Shown here: in pieces, positions 16,318 to 24,904 of the stretch | How positions within the stretch are numbered: the stretch's first letter is position 1 | Layout: each line of letters opens with the position of its first letter | NCBI GenBank assembly: GCA_965206655.1 | Contig: CBDBKC010000038.1 | Span: forward strand, 930,001-994,000 | Source of the DNA: JAPPLB01 sp965206655 | GTDB lineage: Bacteria; Acidobacteriota; Terriglobia; Bryobacterales; UBA6623 | Direction: 5' to 3' | Length of the DNA: 64,000 bases | Position numbers and translations under genes: made by a program | Notes under the pieces: model-generated | The model's database searches: none | What the model saw: the letters and a program-made list of their open reading frames with translations, nothing else | What the model was told of the DNA's origin: nothing

Positions 16318-18494
16318 AAGCGCAGGACGTGGATTCCGCTGTTCTGATCAGCCGCCGGCAGGTGCTCGGTGTCTTTCCTCAGGCGGGCGTAGCCTTCGTG
16401 TTGGGGTTTTGTCTCGATGGATGCGGGATGGGGGAGAGGCGGGGTCGCGGTTGGGTCGAGCCGGTCCGGCCCGATACTTGGCTTAAGATCGACGCACATG
16501 GCAACGTAGACGTGGTCGTGGCGCGCTCGGAGATGGGGCAGGGCGTGCGAACGGCGTTGCCCATGTTGGTCGCGGAAGAGTTGGAGGCGGATTGGTCCAA
16601 GGTTCGCGTCGTTCCGGCGCTGGCTGATCGGCGGCGTTACGGAGATCAAACGACCGGGGGCAGTCTAAGTATCCGCACTTCGTGGAGGCGGCTGCGGCGT
16701 GCAGGCGCGACAGCTCGCACGATGTTGGTGGCGGCCGCGGCGGAGATGTGGTCCGTTCCAGAACAGGAATGCACGGCGGAAGCCGGGTACGTGATTCACA
16801 ACGACAGCGGGCGGCGGTTTGCATACGGTGATCTGGCCGAGGCGGCTTCACAGCGGAAGGTTCCTCGGACGGTGAAGGTCAAGGAGCCCGCGGAGTTTCG
16901 GTTACTGGGGAAGCCGCTCAAGAGACTTGATACGGCCGGGAAGGCCCGCGGGGAGGCCGAGTTTGGAATTGACGTCCGGGTTGCGAACATGGCGTTTGCG
17001 GTACTGGCCCGGCGCCCGCGGTTCGGAGGACGCCTGGCCGGTTTTGACTCGGCGAAGGCCAGGCTGAGCCGGGGCGTGATCGACGTACTTGAGGTAAACG
17101 GATCCGTCGTAGTTTTGGCCGAGTCAACATGGGCGGCGTTGTCGGCGAGAGAAGCGCTGGATGTCGAGTGGGAGCCCCATGGAGACGAGGAGGTGTCGTC
17201 TGAGTTGCTGTGGCGATACTTCGAGAAGCAGGCGGACCAGCCGGCCACGGTTCTGCATGAGTGGGGGTCGGTTGACGCCGGCTTGGAGGCGAGTTCGCAG
17301 CGGCTGGAGGCGGTGTACCGCTGTCCGTTCTTGGCTCATACGCCGATGGAGCCGATGAATTGCACGGCGGACGTGCGGCGTGACTCGTGCGAAATTTGGG
17401 CGCCGACTCAAGTACCCAACGAAGTACGCGAGATGGCGGCGGAACGGACCGGACTTCCGATCGAGCAGGTGACGGTCCACACAACGCTGCTCGGCGGCGG
17501 CTTCGGACGCCGGCTGGTGATTGACTATGCCGTCGAGGCGGTGGAGATTTCTCGGAGAGCGGGTAGGCCCGTGCAGGTCGTATGGTCTCGCGAGGACGAC
17601 ATCCGGGATGGCTATTTTCGGCCGGCAAGCTATCACCGGCTGACAGCGGGACTGGATGCGAACGGCTCGCTTTTGGCGTGGCGGCACACCATGGTCGCGC
17701 CGTCGATTTTGGACCAACTGGGACGATTGGAAGATGACCTCGACGGCGAGATCCTGTCGGAACTGACACATCTTTACGGACCTCCCCATCTGCGTGTCGA
17801 CTACGTGAAAGCAAACACACAGGTGCCGGTAAGTTGGATGCGATCGGTCTACAACATGGATGCGGCGTTTGCCGAAGAGTGCTTCCTCGACGAGGTGGCG
17901 GCGGCGAGCAAGCAGGACCCGGTGGCGTTGCGGTCAGAGTTATTGAAGGCGGCGGAGAGGATTACTGTGAGTCCGGACCCGTGGAGCCCGGCGCGGTTGC
18001 GACGGGTGATGGAGGTAGCAGCGGAGCGGGCCGCGTGGGGCGGAACAGCGGAGAATCGATATAGGGGAATCGCCTGCCATGGTTCGTACTTGAGTTATGC
18101 GGCGGCGGTCGTGGAGCTGTCGGTAGCGGAGGAGGAGCTAAGGATTGAGCGGATCGTGGTGGCGGTCGATTGCGGCCGGGTGATCAATCCGGGAATCTTG
18201 GAAGCGCAAGTCGAGGGGGGTGTGATCTTTGCTCTATCAACGGCGCTGGAGGGTGAGATCACGTTTGCGAACGGCGCCGTCGAGCAAAGCAACTTCCACG
18301 ATTACAAAATGGTTCGGATGGCGAATGCGCCGCTGATCGAGACTCACATTGTCGAAAGTACGAGTGCTCCGACCGGGGCGGGCGAATTGCCGGTGCCGGT
18401 CGTTGCACCGGCGTTGGCGAACGCGGTATTCGCAGCCACGGGCAAGCGGTTGCGCGATCTTCCGTTAAAAGATGTTACCTTCGAGGCCACGTAG
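16314..18494 (+). CDS. molybdopterin cytosine-dinucleotide hydroxylase large subunit (IorB-like)
   Basis: 726 aa, the normal length of single-chain IorB-type subunits. Signal-like region at residues 1-45 (S-R-R-Q-V-L-G-V-F then hydrophobic), suggesting Tat export. Recognisable blocks: V-V-V-A-R-S-E-M-G-Q-G-V-R-T-A (substrate/Mo region), H-T-P-M-E-P-M-N-C-T-A, L-L-G-G-G-F-G-R-R and V-D-C-G-R-V-I-N-P-G, with the Glu-containing T-G-A-G-E-L-P-V-P near the C-terminus. It hydroxylates an aromatic or aldehyde substrate with water-derived oxygen. It overlaps its [2Fe-2S] partner by 4 bp. Substrate unknown. Confidence 0.9.
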   Translation: MKAQDVDSAVLISRRQVLGVFPQAGVAFVLGFCLDGCGMGERRGRGWVEPVRPDTWLKIDAHGNVDVVVARSEMGQGVRTALPMLVAEELEADWSKVRVVPALADRRRYGDQTTGGSLSIRTSWRRLRRAGATARTMLVAAAAEMWSVPEQECTAEAGYVIHNDSGRRFAYGDLAEAASQRKVPRTVKVKEPAEFRLLGKPLKRLDTAGKARGEAEFGIDVRVANMAFAVLARRPRFGGRLAGFDSAKARLSRGVIDVLEVNGSVVVLAESTWAALSAREALDVEWEPHGDEEVSSELLWRYFEKQADQPATVLHEWGSVDAGLEASSQRLEAVYRCPFLAHTPMEPMNCTADVRRDSCEIWAPTQVPNEVREMAAERTGLPIEQVTVHTTLLGGGFGRRLVIDYAVEAVEISRRAGRPVQVVWSREDDIRDGYFRPASYHRLTAGLDANGSLLAWRHTMVAPSILDQLGRLEDDLDGEILSELTHLYGPPHLRVDYVKANTQVPVSWMRSVYNMDAAFAEECFLDEVAAASKQDPVALRSELLKAAERITVSPDPWSPARLRRVMEVAAERAAWGGTAENRYRGIACHGSYLSYAAAVVELSVAEEELRIERIVVAVDCGRVINPGILEAQVEGGVIFALSTALEGEITFANGAVEQSNFHDYKMVRMANAPLIETHIVESTSAPTGAGELPVPVVAPALANAVFAATGKRLRDLPLKDVTFEAT

Positions 18495-18537
18495 CCAGGC
18501 CGGGTGAGAATCATTGATGGCTCCGTCTCCGTAAGCC

Positions 18538-19272
18538 GTGGACCAGCAGCGCAAGTCGTCAAGTGATACCGCAGCGAAATCCGAAGGCGGCCCGGCCTCC
18601 TATCGTTTGGAGCCGTTCGGTTTCGGACCCGTTCCCGCAACGCGCGACATTGCACTGCTTCATCAGGAGTTATTGCCCGAGAGTCCGATTTCGAAGTTAG
18701 AAATCGACTTCATGGAGAAGTTCTACTACTCCGTGCTGACCAATGAAGGGCTGATATTCGGCGCGGTTGCTTACGTAGACGATACTCCGGCCGCGTTCGT
18801 ATCGGCGACATCGGATGCCGAGGGGTTCATGGCACGGGGTGCTCGGCTGGCCATGCCCACGCTCATCCACGCCCTTGGGCGGAGTGTTCTGCGGCGACCG
18901 CGACCGGTCATGGCGGGGGTCTGGGAAGCTCTGCGCCTGATGCTTCAGCGGGGATCGGGCGAAGCCATCGGTGAAATACTCTCACTCGGTGTCCGCGCGG
19001 AGTTTCGTGATCGCGAATTCAGGAGGCGGACCGGTTTGTTGATCGTCCGCGATCTCCTTGATCAAATGACGGAACGCTTTCGTCAGGATGGCCTTTCGCG
19101 CGTGCGCGTCGTGATTGACAAAGACAATGTGGCGGCGCAAGCGTTTTACGGGGCACTCGGTGGATATCGCAGTCAAGACACCGTGCCGGGATGGCGTGTG
19201 CCCAGCATAGAGATGACGCTCATTCTCGACGGAGAGCGGGACAGACGAACGGACCGCCCGAGCCCCATGTGA
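18538..19272 (+). CDS. GNAT family N-acetyltransferase
   Basis: 244 aa from a GTG start. The C-terminal half has L-L-I-V-R-D-L-L-D-Q-M and then R-V-R-V-V-I-D-K-D-N-V-A-A-Q-A-F-Y, the beta5-alpha4 region of GNAT acetyltransferases (N-x-x-A-x-x-x-Y). The usual R/Q-x-x-G-x-G/A acetyl-CoA loop is not obvious, so activity is uncertain. Its TGA overlaps the GTG of the next gene by 4 bp, so it is probably translated with the DUF418 protein. Acceptor unknown. Confidence 0.75.
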   Translation: MDQQRKSSSDTAAKSEGGPASYRLEPFGFGPVPATRDIALLHQELLPESPISKLEIDFMEKFYYSVLTNEGLIFGAVAYVDDTPAAFVSATSDAEGFMARGARLAMPTLIHALGRSVLRRPRPVMAGVWEALRLMLQRGSGEAIGEILSLGVRAEFRDREFRRRTGLLIVRDLLDQMTERFRQDGLSRVRVVIDKDNVAAQAFYGALGGYRSQDTVPGWRVPSIEMTLILDGERDRRTDRPSPM

Positions 19273-20519
19273 CGATCCCTGGGAAGGTGGCAGGTTCATC
19301 CGCGGTCTCGTCGGCCCCTATGCCGCCCGGAGGCAGTCGCTCGCCGGCGATGGACGTTCTGCGGGGCGGCGCCATTCTAGGAATACTGCTGATCAATCTG
19401 CAGTCATTTTCAAGCGTTCAAGCAGACTTCATCAACCCAACAGCTTCGGGACGGCTCACGGCAGGCGATGTGTCTCTTTGGCTGGTAGTTCACGTTCTCA
19501 TCCGTCAGAAGCTGTTGTCGATCCTGGCTCTGTTGTTCGGAGCTTCTTTGTGGTTGCACACGACGCGAAGCAGAGGGCCGGCTGATACAGACGTTCAGTG
19601 GAACCGCTTACTTTGGCTGCTGGTTCTCGGGCTCGTACACGGGTACTTGATCTGGCAAGGAGACATCCTCTACTCGCTGGCTCTTTGCGGGTTGGTTGTC
19701 TACCGGTTTCGCCGCGGATCGAGTCGAAGACTCCTAGTCATGGCGTCCGCGTGCCTCTGTGTGCCGTCAGTTATTTTCGCCGTGGGGCTGCTTTCGGAAC
19801 CTTATTGGCCTTCGGAACTGCGTGCGTTGGCGACGGGCCTTTGGGACCCGCCGCAGGCGCGGGTCGATCATGAGATTGCTACGTACCGCGCCGGCTGGGT
19901 CGAGCAGATGGCTGAGCGTGCGCCAGCTACGTTTTTCAATCAAACAGCCGTTTTCGCCGCCTGGCGATTCTGGCGTTTGTCCGCCTGGATGCTTTTTGGA
20001 ATCGTATTGGCGCGAGCCGGCATTTTCGGGGAAAGTCCTCCTCGGCGGATGCTGGTGAAGATGTTGGTGGTTGGCATCTGCATGGGCTTGCCGTTGGAGC
20101 TCTTAGGACTCGAACGCGCATTCGCGGCCCGATGGCGATTTCCGGAAACGTTCTTCTCGCTTTGGCAGTTCAACTACTGGAGTAGTGTCGGACTGGCGTT
20201 CGGCTGGTCAGCTTCCGCGGTGTTGTTGTGCCAAGCAAGATACATCCGGGTCTTGCAGGCCGGCCTGTCGGCGGTTGGACGGATGGCGCTGACAAACTAC
20301 CTTTTCCAGACCGCTTGCTGTGCATGGATCTACCACGGTCACGGATTGGGTCTCGTCGGGCGGACTCATGCCGGCCAACATCTTGCGCTCTTCGCAGGGT
20401 TGACTGCCGTCCAAGTCGGGTTTTCCGTCGTATGGCTGCGATATTTTCGACAAGGTCCGATTGAGGGATTGTGGCGCTCACTGGCCGGCGGAGCGCGGAT
20501 CCACGGATTTCTGTACTGA
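19269..20519 (+). CDS. DUF418 family membrane protein
   Basis: About 416 aa from GTG 19269, which overlaps the GNAT stop by 4 bp; an ATG at 19320 is the alternative. The core starts M-D-V-L-R-G-G-A-I-L-G-I-L-L-I-N, the usual opening of this family. Several membrane helices follow. The C-terminal DUF418 domain has Y-W-S-S-V-G-L-A-F-G-W, L-S-A-V-G-R-M-A-L-T-N-Y-L-F-Q-T and F-R-Q-G-P-I-E-G-L-W-R. Molecular function is unknown; these proteins resemble membrane acyltransferases. The last 42 bp overlap the convergent formyltransferase gene. Confidence 0.88.
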   Translation: MTIPGKVAGSSAVSSAPMPPGGSRSPAMDVLRGGAILGILLINLQSFSSVQADFINPTASGRLTAGDVSLWLVVHVLIRQKLLSILALLFGASLWLHTTRSRGPADTDVQWNRLLWLLVLGLVHGYLIWQGDILYSLALCGLVVYRFRRGSSRRLLVMASACLCVPSVIFAVGLLSEPYWPSELRALATGLWDPPQARVDHEIATYRAGWVEQMAERAPATFFNQTAVFAAWRFWRLSAWMLFGIVLARAGIFGESPPRRMLVKMLVVGICMGLPLELLGLERAFAARWRFPETFFSLWQFNYWSSVGLAFGWSASAVLLCQARYIRVLQAGLSAVGRMALTNYLFQTACCAWIYHGHGLGLVGRTHAGQHLALFAGLTAVQVGFSVVWLRYFRQGPIEGLWRSLAGGARIHGFLY

Positions 20520-21404
20520 TGACTGCCACAAATCGGAGAAGCGGGCGACCTTGCCGCCGGCCCGCCGGAAGTACAGGTAGTCCTTACGGGCTGGGAGGCT
20601 GTAGTACTCGCCTGGGTCTGAAGGAGGGGTTTTGCCGGCCCCGTTGATGAGCGCTTCGGCCGCGTGGCAGGCCATCTCGGGATAGGCCAGAAAGACGTCG
20701 CGGTAGAAGTGGAGCATCGAAGGGCTCGACGACGGAGGGCCGAGCTGTCGCTGGACGAGGGTCGCTCCGGCGTCGATTTCCTCGACGACTTGGTGAAACG
20801 TTATGCCCAAAGTTCGATCTTCGAGAACCGACCAAAGGTAAGGGAGGAGCCCGCGGCAGCCGGGCAGAATGGCAGAGTGTTTGTTGATTGTTCCGATGCG
20901 CGGGATGCGGAACACGTCCGGTGTCAGAACGTACGGCACCATGATGAACAGGATGTCGCACCGACTACCGGCCAGAAAGTCTCGCGCCGGCTCCAGATTC
21001 GGGGTCGCGAAGCACGCGAGTCGCAAGTGTAGTCCCGCGGCCAGTTGGCCCCACGAGAGCGGAAGTCGCGGCGGGCCGAAGTGGGCGCGCACGCGGCGGA
21101 GCGATTCCAGCGCCTTGTAGCTTGCCAGCAAGAAAGCGTTGGCGGGACCGAATACCCGCAAATACCAGAGCGGAATCCGCATTCCGCGGTGCGGGCCGAG
21201 CTTGGAAGGAAATACGGCAATGTGGCTTACCGCGGCCCCGCGTTGTCGAAGAGACAGAACTGCGTGATGCACGGTCGGCAAGATGAATGTCTTCTCATCT
21301 TCCACGAAGAACGCCACACGCACTCCGGAAAGTGGTAACGCAGCCGACGCCGGCGATTCGGATTGCTCTGAGGAAGACATCGGAGGGGTGCCGGTACGGG
21401 TCAC
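20478..21404 (-). CDS. formyltransferase-fold enzyme (sugar/amine N-formyltransferase-like)
   Basis: 308 aa. The central catalytic block N174-K-H176-S-A-I-L-P-G-C-R-G and the later H204-Q-V-V-E-E-I-D211-A-G match the Asn-His-Asp triad of 10-formyl-THF-dependent formyltransferases (Fmt, ArnA, sugar N-formyltransferases). The N-terminal half has diverged and is longer than in Fmt, and no Fmt C-terminal domain is visible. It is followed upstream by a GT39-like gene with a 4-bp ATGA overlap, so a role in formylating an amino sugar of a surface glycan is likely but inferred. Confidence 0.8.
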   Translation of the reverse strand: MTRTGTPPMSSSEQSESPASAALPLSGVRVAFFVEDEKTFILPTVHHAVLSLRQRGAAVSHIAVFPSKLGPHRGMRIPLWYLRVFGPANAFLLASYKALESLRRVRAHFGPPRLPLSWGQLAAGLHLRLACFATPNLEPARDFLAGSRCDILFIMVPYVLTPDVFRIPRIGTINKHSAILPGCRGLLPYLWSVLEDRTLGITFHQVVEEIDAGATLVQRQLGPPSSSPSMLHFYRDVFLAYPEMACHAAEALINGAGKTPPSDPGEYYSLPARKDYLYFRRAGGKVARFSDLWQSSVQKSVDPRSAGQ

Positions 21405-22939
21405 TTCTGCTGGACGTGATAGAGGGCTTCAGCCGGGGTGCCGGCAATCAGACGAACTTCCCACAACGGCTCCCTCGACAATCGTATGAGCAACCACGAG
21501 AACTCTCGTGCGCGATTGGTTTGATAGACCAGAAATTCGGACTGGGCGGCTAGGAAGGCGTCGTAGTCTTCTGACTGGATCGGAGCCCACTTGCGCAGCG
21601 CGATCAAACCAATGTCCGGCGATGGATTGCCGGTGATGCGCCGAGACTGCTCGGCATCGACAACGCTGTAAAGCCGCCCGGCCACCTCGCGGGACGCGTA
21701 ATGCTGGTATTGGAGGTAGACCACCGGACTCTCAATCACGACCACCTGTTCCTTCACCGCGCTCGCGACGATCGACGGCATACGGAACGACTCCGTGCCT
21801 CGTAGAGAGCGGATGATTGCAAAATGTTCCTTAGACAAGAACATACCGGCAACAACTACGAGGGACAAAACACCGATGAATGAGCAACGCCGCGACGATA
21901 GCGCGACGGCGTAGGAGAACAGGAGCGCGAAGCCGGTGACGGTAATGATGGCATAGCGGTCGATGAACCCTCCGATGACATAGCCGCTAAGAATCGCGAT
22001 CAGGGGTGTGAGAACCAGTGTCGCGACCGCGGCCAACTCGTGGCTTGGCACGCGTGGTTCCGGGATTGGGCCGGTGTCGGCCCGGGAGGCTGGGGAAACG
22101 AAATGCCACAGGGACAGAACGGCCAACGCTGCGAACGCCAGCGGGCTTAGTGTGAGCAGCGCGTTGTAGACGAAGAGAAGGGCGCCGATCGACGGGGCGG
22201 CCCCTGCGTTCTGGCCATAGGTTCCCGCCGCGGTGATCAGCGGGATGTATAGCACCAGGGGAAGCGGAGCGGCCACGAGTCCGGCAACGATCGGCCAGTC
22301 AATGGACCGGCTGGCCCGCCACCGGGCGAGCTCACCCACAGCCAGCGGCGCGAGTATAAGCACTCCGAAGTAGTGGGAAGAGAGCGCGGCGGCGCAGCAT
22401 ATTGTCATGCCGAAGATGGCCGCCGTTCGCTTGCTTCCCTCGGTCGCCGATTGCCAGCAAACGAGGGCCAGTCCGCTCCAGCCGAGTACGAGGCCGTAAG
22501 GTCGCGCTTCGCTCATGTAGTAATAGGCGCCAGTGAGGAACACGAAGCCGACGCCCGACCAGGCGGCGGTATCAGAAACACGCTTTGATGCGAACCGAAA
22601 GACGCTCCAGCACAGGGCGGCGAAGCCGAGGATAGAAGGAAACCGTAGCGCGAACGGGCTGTCGCCCAGCAGCCCGAGCGAGGCCCGGGTCAGCAGATGA
22701 AACAAAGGCGGATTGGCGTCCACACCCTCTAGCAGGGCGGCCCAAACGTCCCGCATCTCCGGAAGACGGCAAACGTAGAGGGTAACGATCTCGTCGTACC
22801 AAAGCGGTCTATTGGTCCCAATAAGGAGTGCCAGCAAAAAATACGCGAGCCCAGACACCGTCGACAAGAGCCCTCGGGAGCCATGTATGCGGTCCGACAG
22901 CCTATCGATGGCGCCAATCACGAAGCGAAGCCGAGCCAT
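21401..22939 (-). CDS. GT39-like integral membrane glycosyltransferase
   Basis: 512 aa from the ATG at 22939; an upstream in-frame ATG at 22978 is also possible. About ten membrane helices. The first periplasmic loop has R-P-L-W-Y-D-E-I-V-T-L, the W-Y-D-E motif that carries the catalytic acid in PMT/ArnT-type (GT39/GT83) enzymes, and D-A-N-P-P-L-F-H, the usual following motif. The donor is typically a polyprenyl-phosphate sugar and the acceptor a lipid or protein outside the membrane. It overlaps the formyltransferase start by 4 bp. Confidence 0.85.
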   Translation of the reverse strand: MARLRFVIGAIDRLSDRIHGSRGLLSTVSGLAYFLLALLIGTNRPLWYDEIVTLYVCRLPEMRDVWAALLEGVDANPPLFHLLTRASLGLLGDSPFALRFPSILGFAALCWSVFRFASKRVSDTAAWSGVGFVFLTGAYYYMSEARPYGLVLGWSGLALVCWQSATEGSKRTAAIFGMTICCAAALSSHYFGVLILAPLAVGELARWRASRSIDWPIVAGLVAAPLPLVLYIPLITAAGTYGQNAGAAPSIGALLFVYNALLTLSPLAFAALAVLSLWHFVSPASRADTGPIPEPRVPSHELAAVATLVLTPLIAILSGYVIGGFIDRYAIITVTGFALLFSYAVALSSRRCSFIGVLSLVVVAGMFLSKEHFAIIRSLRGTESFRMPSIVASAVKEQVVVIESPVVYLQYQHYASREVAGRLYSVVDAEQSRRITGNPSPDIGLIALRKWAPIQSEDYDAFLAAQSEFLVYQTNRAREFSWLLIRLSREPLWEVRLIAGTPAEALYHVQQK

Positions 22940-23067
22940 CGAGCCATGATAGCGTTCGGCAAGGAAACTTCGGCGCAAGCGTCGGCCCGAAGAGCGCGAG
23001 GCAAGGCAATCAGGCGTTGGCTAGAATAGCGGTTCCATCGACAACTCAGGCAGTGAGATGACGGCGC

Positions 23068-23072
23068 GGAGG
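23068..23072 (+). promoter_or_regulatory. ribosome binding site deciding the start at 23082
   Basis: GGAGG lies 9 nt before the ATG at 23082. The earlier in-frame ATG at 23058 has no such site, so 23082 is preferred. Confidence 0.6.
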
Positions 23073-23081
23073 CAGATCAGA

Positions 23082-23948
23082 ATGACTACGGCCCGGCTCC
23101 GGACGGGGGTGCTAAGTGCCATGGCCCTGGCACTGATCGGAGCGCCGACATGGGGTTGCCGGCAGAGCGCCCGTCCCGCGTCGGACGAGCAGTTCGAGGG
23201 ACCTTTGCGCGAGTGGTACTACACCGGCGCCCGCATCCAGAACGAGGCCGGAGACGGTGACGGCGCGCGGCCCGGTCTTTGGTCGCCGGCGCGGGAATGG
23301 CTTGTTGCACTCAATATGGGCAACGAGCCTACAGTGCTGGAGGTCACGTACTACTTCGAGGAACACCCGCCCGCTGTTGGCAGTTGGAGAATCGGGCGGC
23401 AGGCATCCAGCGCGATTCCCTTGCACGAGCACATGGAATCTCCCGTGGAACCGGTTCGATTCGGAGTGCGCGTACGAAGCCGGGAGCCCGTCGTGTTGCA
23501 GCCTACCAGGGGCGAGAGCCCCCCAGGCGAGGAGGTAACCGGAGCGATGACGTCATTCATGGCCTATCCAGGCCCCTTGGGAGGTAGGGAAACGCGGTGG
23601 GCTTATGCGGACGGACTCATCTTGGCATCCGAATCTCCGCTGGAGGAGCGCGAATGGGTCACGATCTTGAACCCAAGCGCGGACTCCGACGCTGACGTCG
23701 AACTCACCTTTCTGGTCAACGGTCAGCGGCTCATCGAACAAGTCAAGGTTCCCGCCGAGCGAGTGCGCATCGTGGATTTGTTCAATACCGGCGTGTTTCC
23801 CAAGAACCGCAATACGGGGGTCATTGTTGAAAGTGGGACGCCCATTTTGGTTGGGCAAACGCGGCGGGCGTACCGCAAGGGAGACCCTGTGACTGCCTCG
23901 ATGTGGTCCTGTTTCGCCCACCCGATTGGAGATTTCGATGTGCGATAG
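23082..23948 (+). CDS. exported protein with two sensory-rhodopsin-transducer-like domains
   Basis: 288 aa. An N-terminal hydrophobic segment (L-S-A-M-A-L-A-L-I-G-A-P-T-W-G-C) suggests a signal peptide, perhaps a lipoprotein, although the lipobox is poor. Two copies of a beta-rich module follow: E-W-L-V-A-L-N-M-G-N-E-P-T-V-L-E-V-T-Y-Y-F with A-I-P-L-H-E-H, and E-W-V-T-I-L-N-P-S-A-D-S-D-A-D-V-E-L-T-F with V-R-I-V-D-L-F-N and P-I-L-V-G-Q-T-R-R. This layout (N-x-G/S...E-[VL]-T, then basic/His, then P-[IV]-V-[LV]-Q-x-[TR]-R) is that of the Anabaena sensory rhodopsin transducer family. There is no rhodopsin gene nearby, so a ligand-binding role, perhaps of sugars, is more likely than signalling from opsin. 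Confidence 0.6.
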   Translation: MTTARLRTGVLSAMALALIGAPTWGCRQSARPASDEQFEGPLREWYYTGARIQNEAGDGDGARPGLWSPAREWLVALNMGNEPTVLEVTYYFEEHPPAVGSWRIGRQASSAIPLHEHMESPVEPVRFGVRVRSREPVVLQPTRGESPPGEEVTGAMTSFMAYPGPLGGRETRWAYADGLILASESPLEEREWVTILNPSADSDADVELTFLVNGQRLIEQVKVPAERVRIVDLFNTGVFPKNRNTGVIVESGTPILVGQTRRAYRKGDPVTASMWSCFAHPIGDFDVR

Positions 23949-23983
23949 CAGGCAAGATCAACGCATCAAATGAACTGGGAGAG

Positions 23984-24904
23984 ATGACGCCGACAAGAGT
24001 CCCGTTGGTCAGACCCAGCGATCTGGCGATTGCCGGCGGCGTGCTGGGGATGGGTCTCCTGTCTTGGCTCATGCCTTCGCGCTGGTGGCGCCCGGTAAGC
24101 CGTGTCTTCGCACCCTTGGCGGTGTCGCTTTCGAAAACGGGCGGCGGAAGTGCCGAACGCATCCAGGCGCTGATGGGCGATCGAATACCCGGCCGGTCGG
24201 CCCGAGAGATTCAGGTCGAGAGCTTCGCGTGTTTCATCGAGGGGAACCTGCAACTGTTGCGGATGTATCGACCCGGGGGCTGGAATCCTCGGATTCTACT
24301 TTCGGGGCAAGAGCATTTGGAGCGGGCGCTGACGCGGGGAACGGGCGCGGTCCTATGGATGAGTTGGTTCAAGGCGTACAGTCTTCCCGCGAAAATCGCG
24401 CTGCGCCAAGCCGGCTTTGAGGTGAGCCATCTAAGTCATCCGCGCCATGGCTATGGCAATACGCGTTTTCTGATTCGGTTTTTGAACCCGTTATGCACAC
24501 GGATGGAGAATCGGTTTCTTCGTGAACGCGTTACGCGGTCGCAGTCAAGCGCTCTGACCGCGCTGAGGGTCCTTAGGCGGCGCCTTGTTGTGAATGGAAT
24601 TGTGTCGGTGACGGCGTCAGGTCGTGGAGAGAAGCCGGTGGAGGCGCCGCTGTTGGAGGGAAATCTGCGGACGGCGCCCGGCGGTGCTTTTCTCTCCTAT
24701 GCGACCGGGGCCACACTTCTCCCTGTTCACGCGGTGCAGACGGGGACAGATCAGTTTGAGGTACGGATCGATCGGGCGATTGAGATCGCACGGGAAATTG
24801 ATCGAGCGCAGTTCGTCGAGAGGGCGACACAGGAGTACGCGGCCCGTCTGGAGCCGTGGCTCGAAAAATATCCCGGTCAGTGGCTGGCCTGGCAGGATCA
24901 GTAA
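23984..24904 (+). CDS. LpxL/HtrB-like lysophospholipid acyltransferase family protein
   Basis: 306 aa from the ATG at 23984 (GGGAGAG upstream); the frame extends upstream into the previous gene without support. A membrane anchor near residues 15-32 is followed by the acyltransferase-like core: R-G-T-G-A-V-L-W-M-S-W-F-K-A-Y, then F-E-V-S-H-L-S-H-P-R-H-G-Y-G-N-T-R-F and N-G-I-V-S-V-T-A-S-G-R-G. At the position where LpxL-type enzymes have H-x-x-x-x-E/D, this protein has S-W-F-K-A-Y, so the catalytic His is not where expected. It ends one base before the next GTG, so it is co-transcribed with the membrane protein behind it. Confidence 0.65.
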   Translation: MTPTRVPLVRPSDLAIAGGVLGMGLLSWLMPSRWWRPVSRVFAPLAVSLSKTGGGSAERIQALMGDRIPGRSAREIQVESFACFIEGNLQLLRMYRPGGWNPRILLSGQEHLERALTRGTGAVLWMSWFKAYSLPAKIALRQAGFEVSHLSHPRHGYGNTRFLIRFLNPLCTRMENRFLRERVTRSQSSALTALRVLRRRLVVNGIVSVTASGRGEKPVEAPLLEGNLRTAPGGAFLSYATGATLLPVHAVQTGTDQFEVRIDRAIEIAREIDRAQFVERATQEYAARLEPWLEKYPGQWLAWQDQ

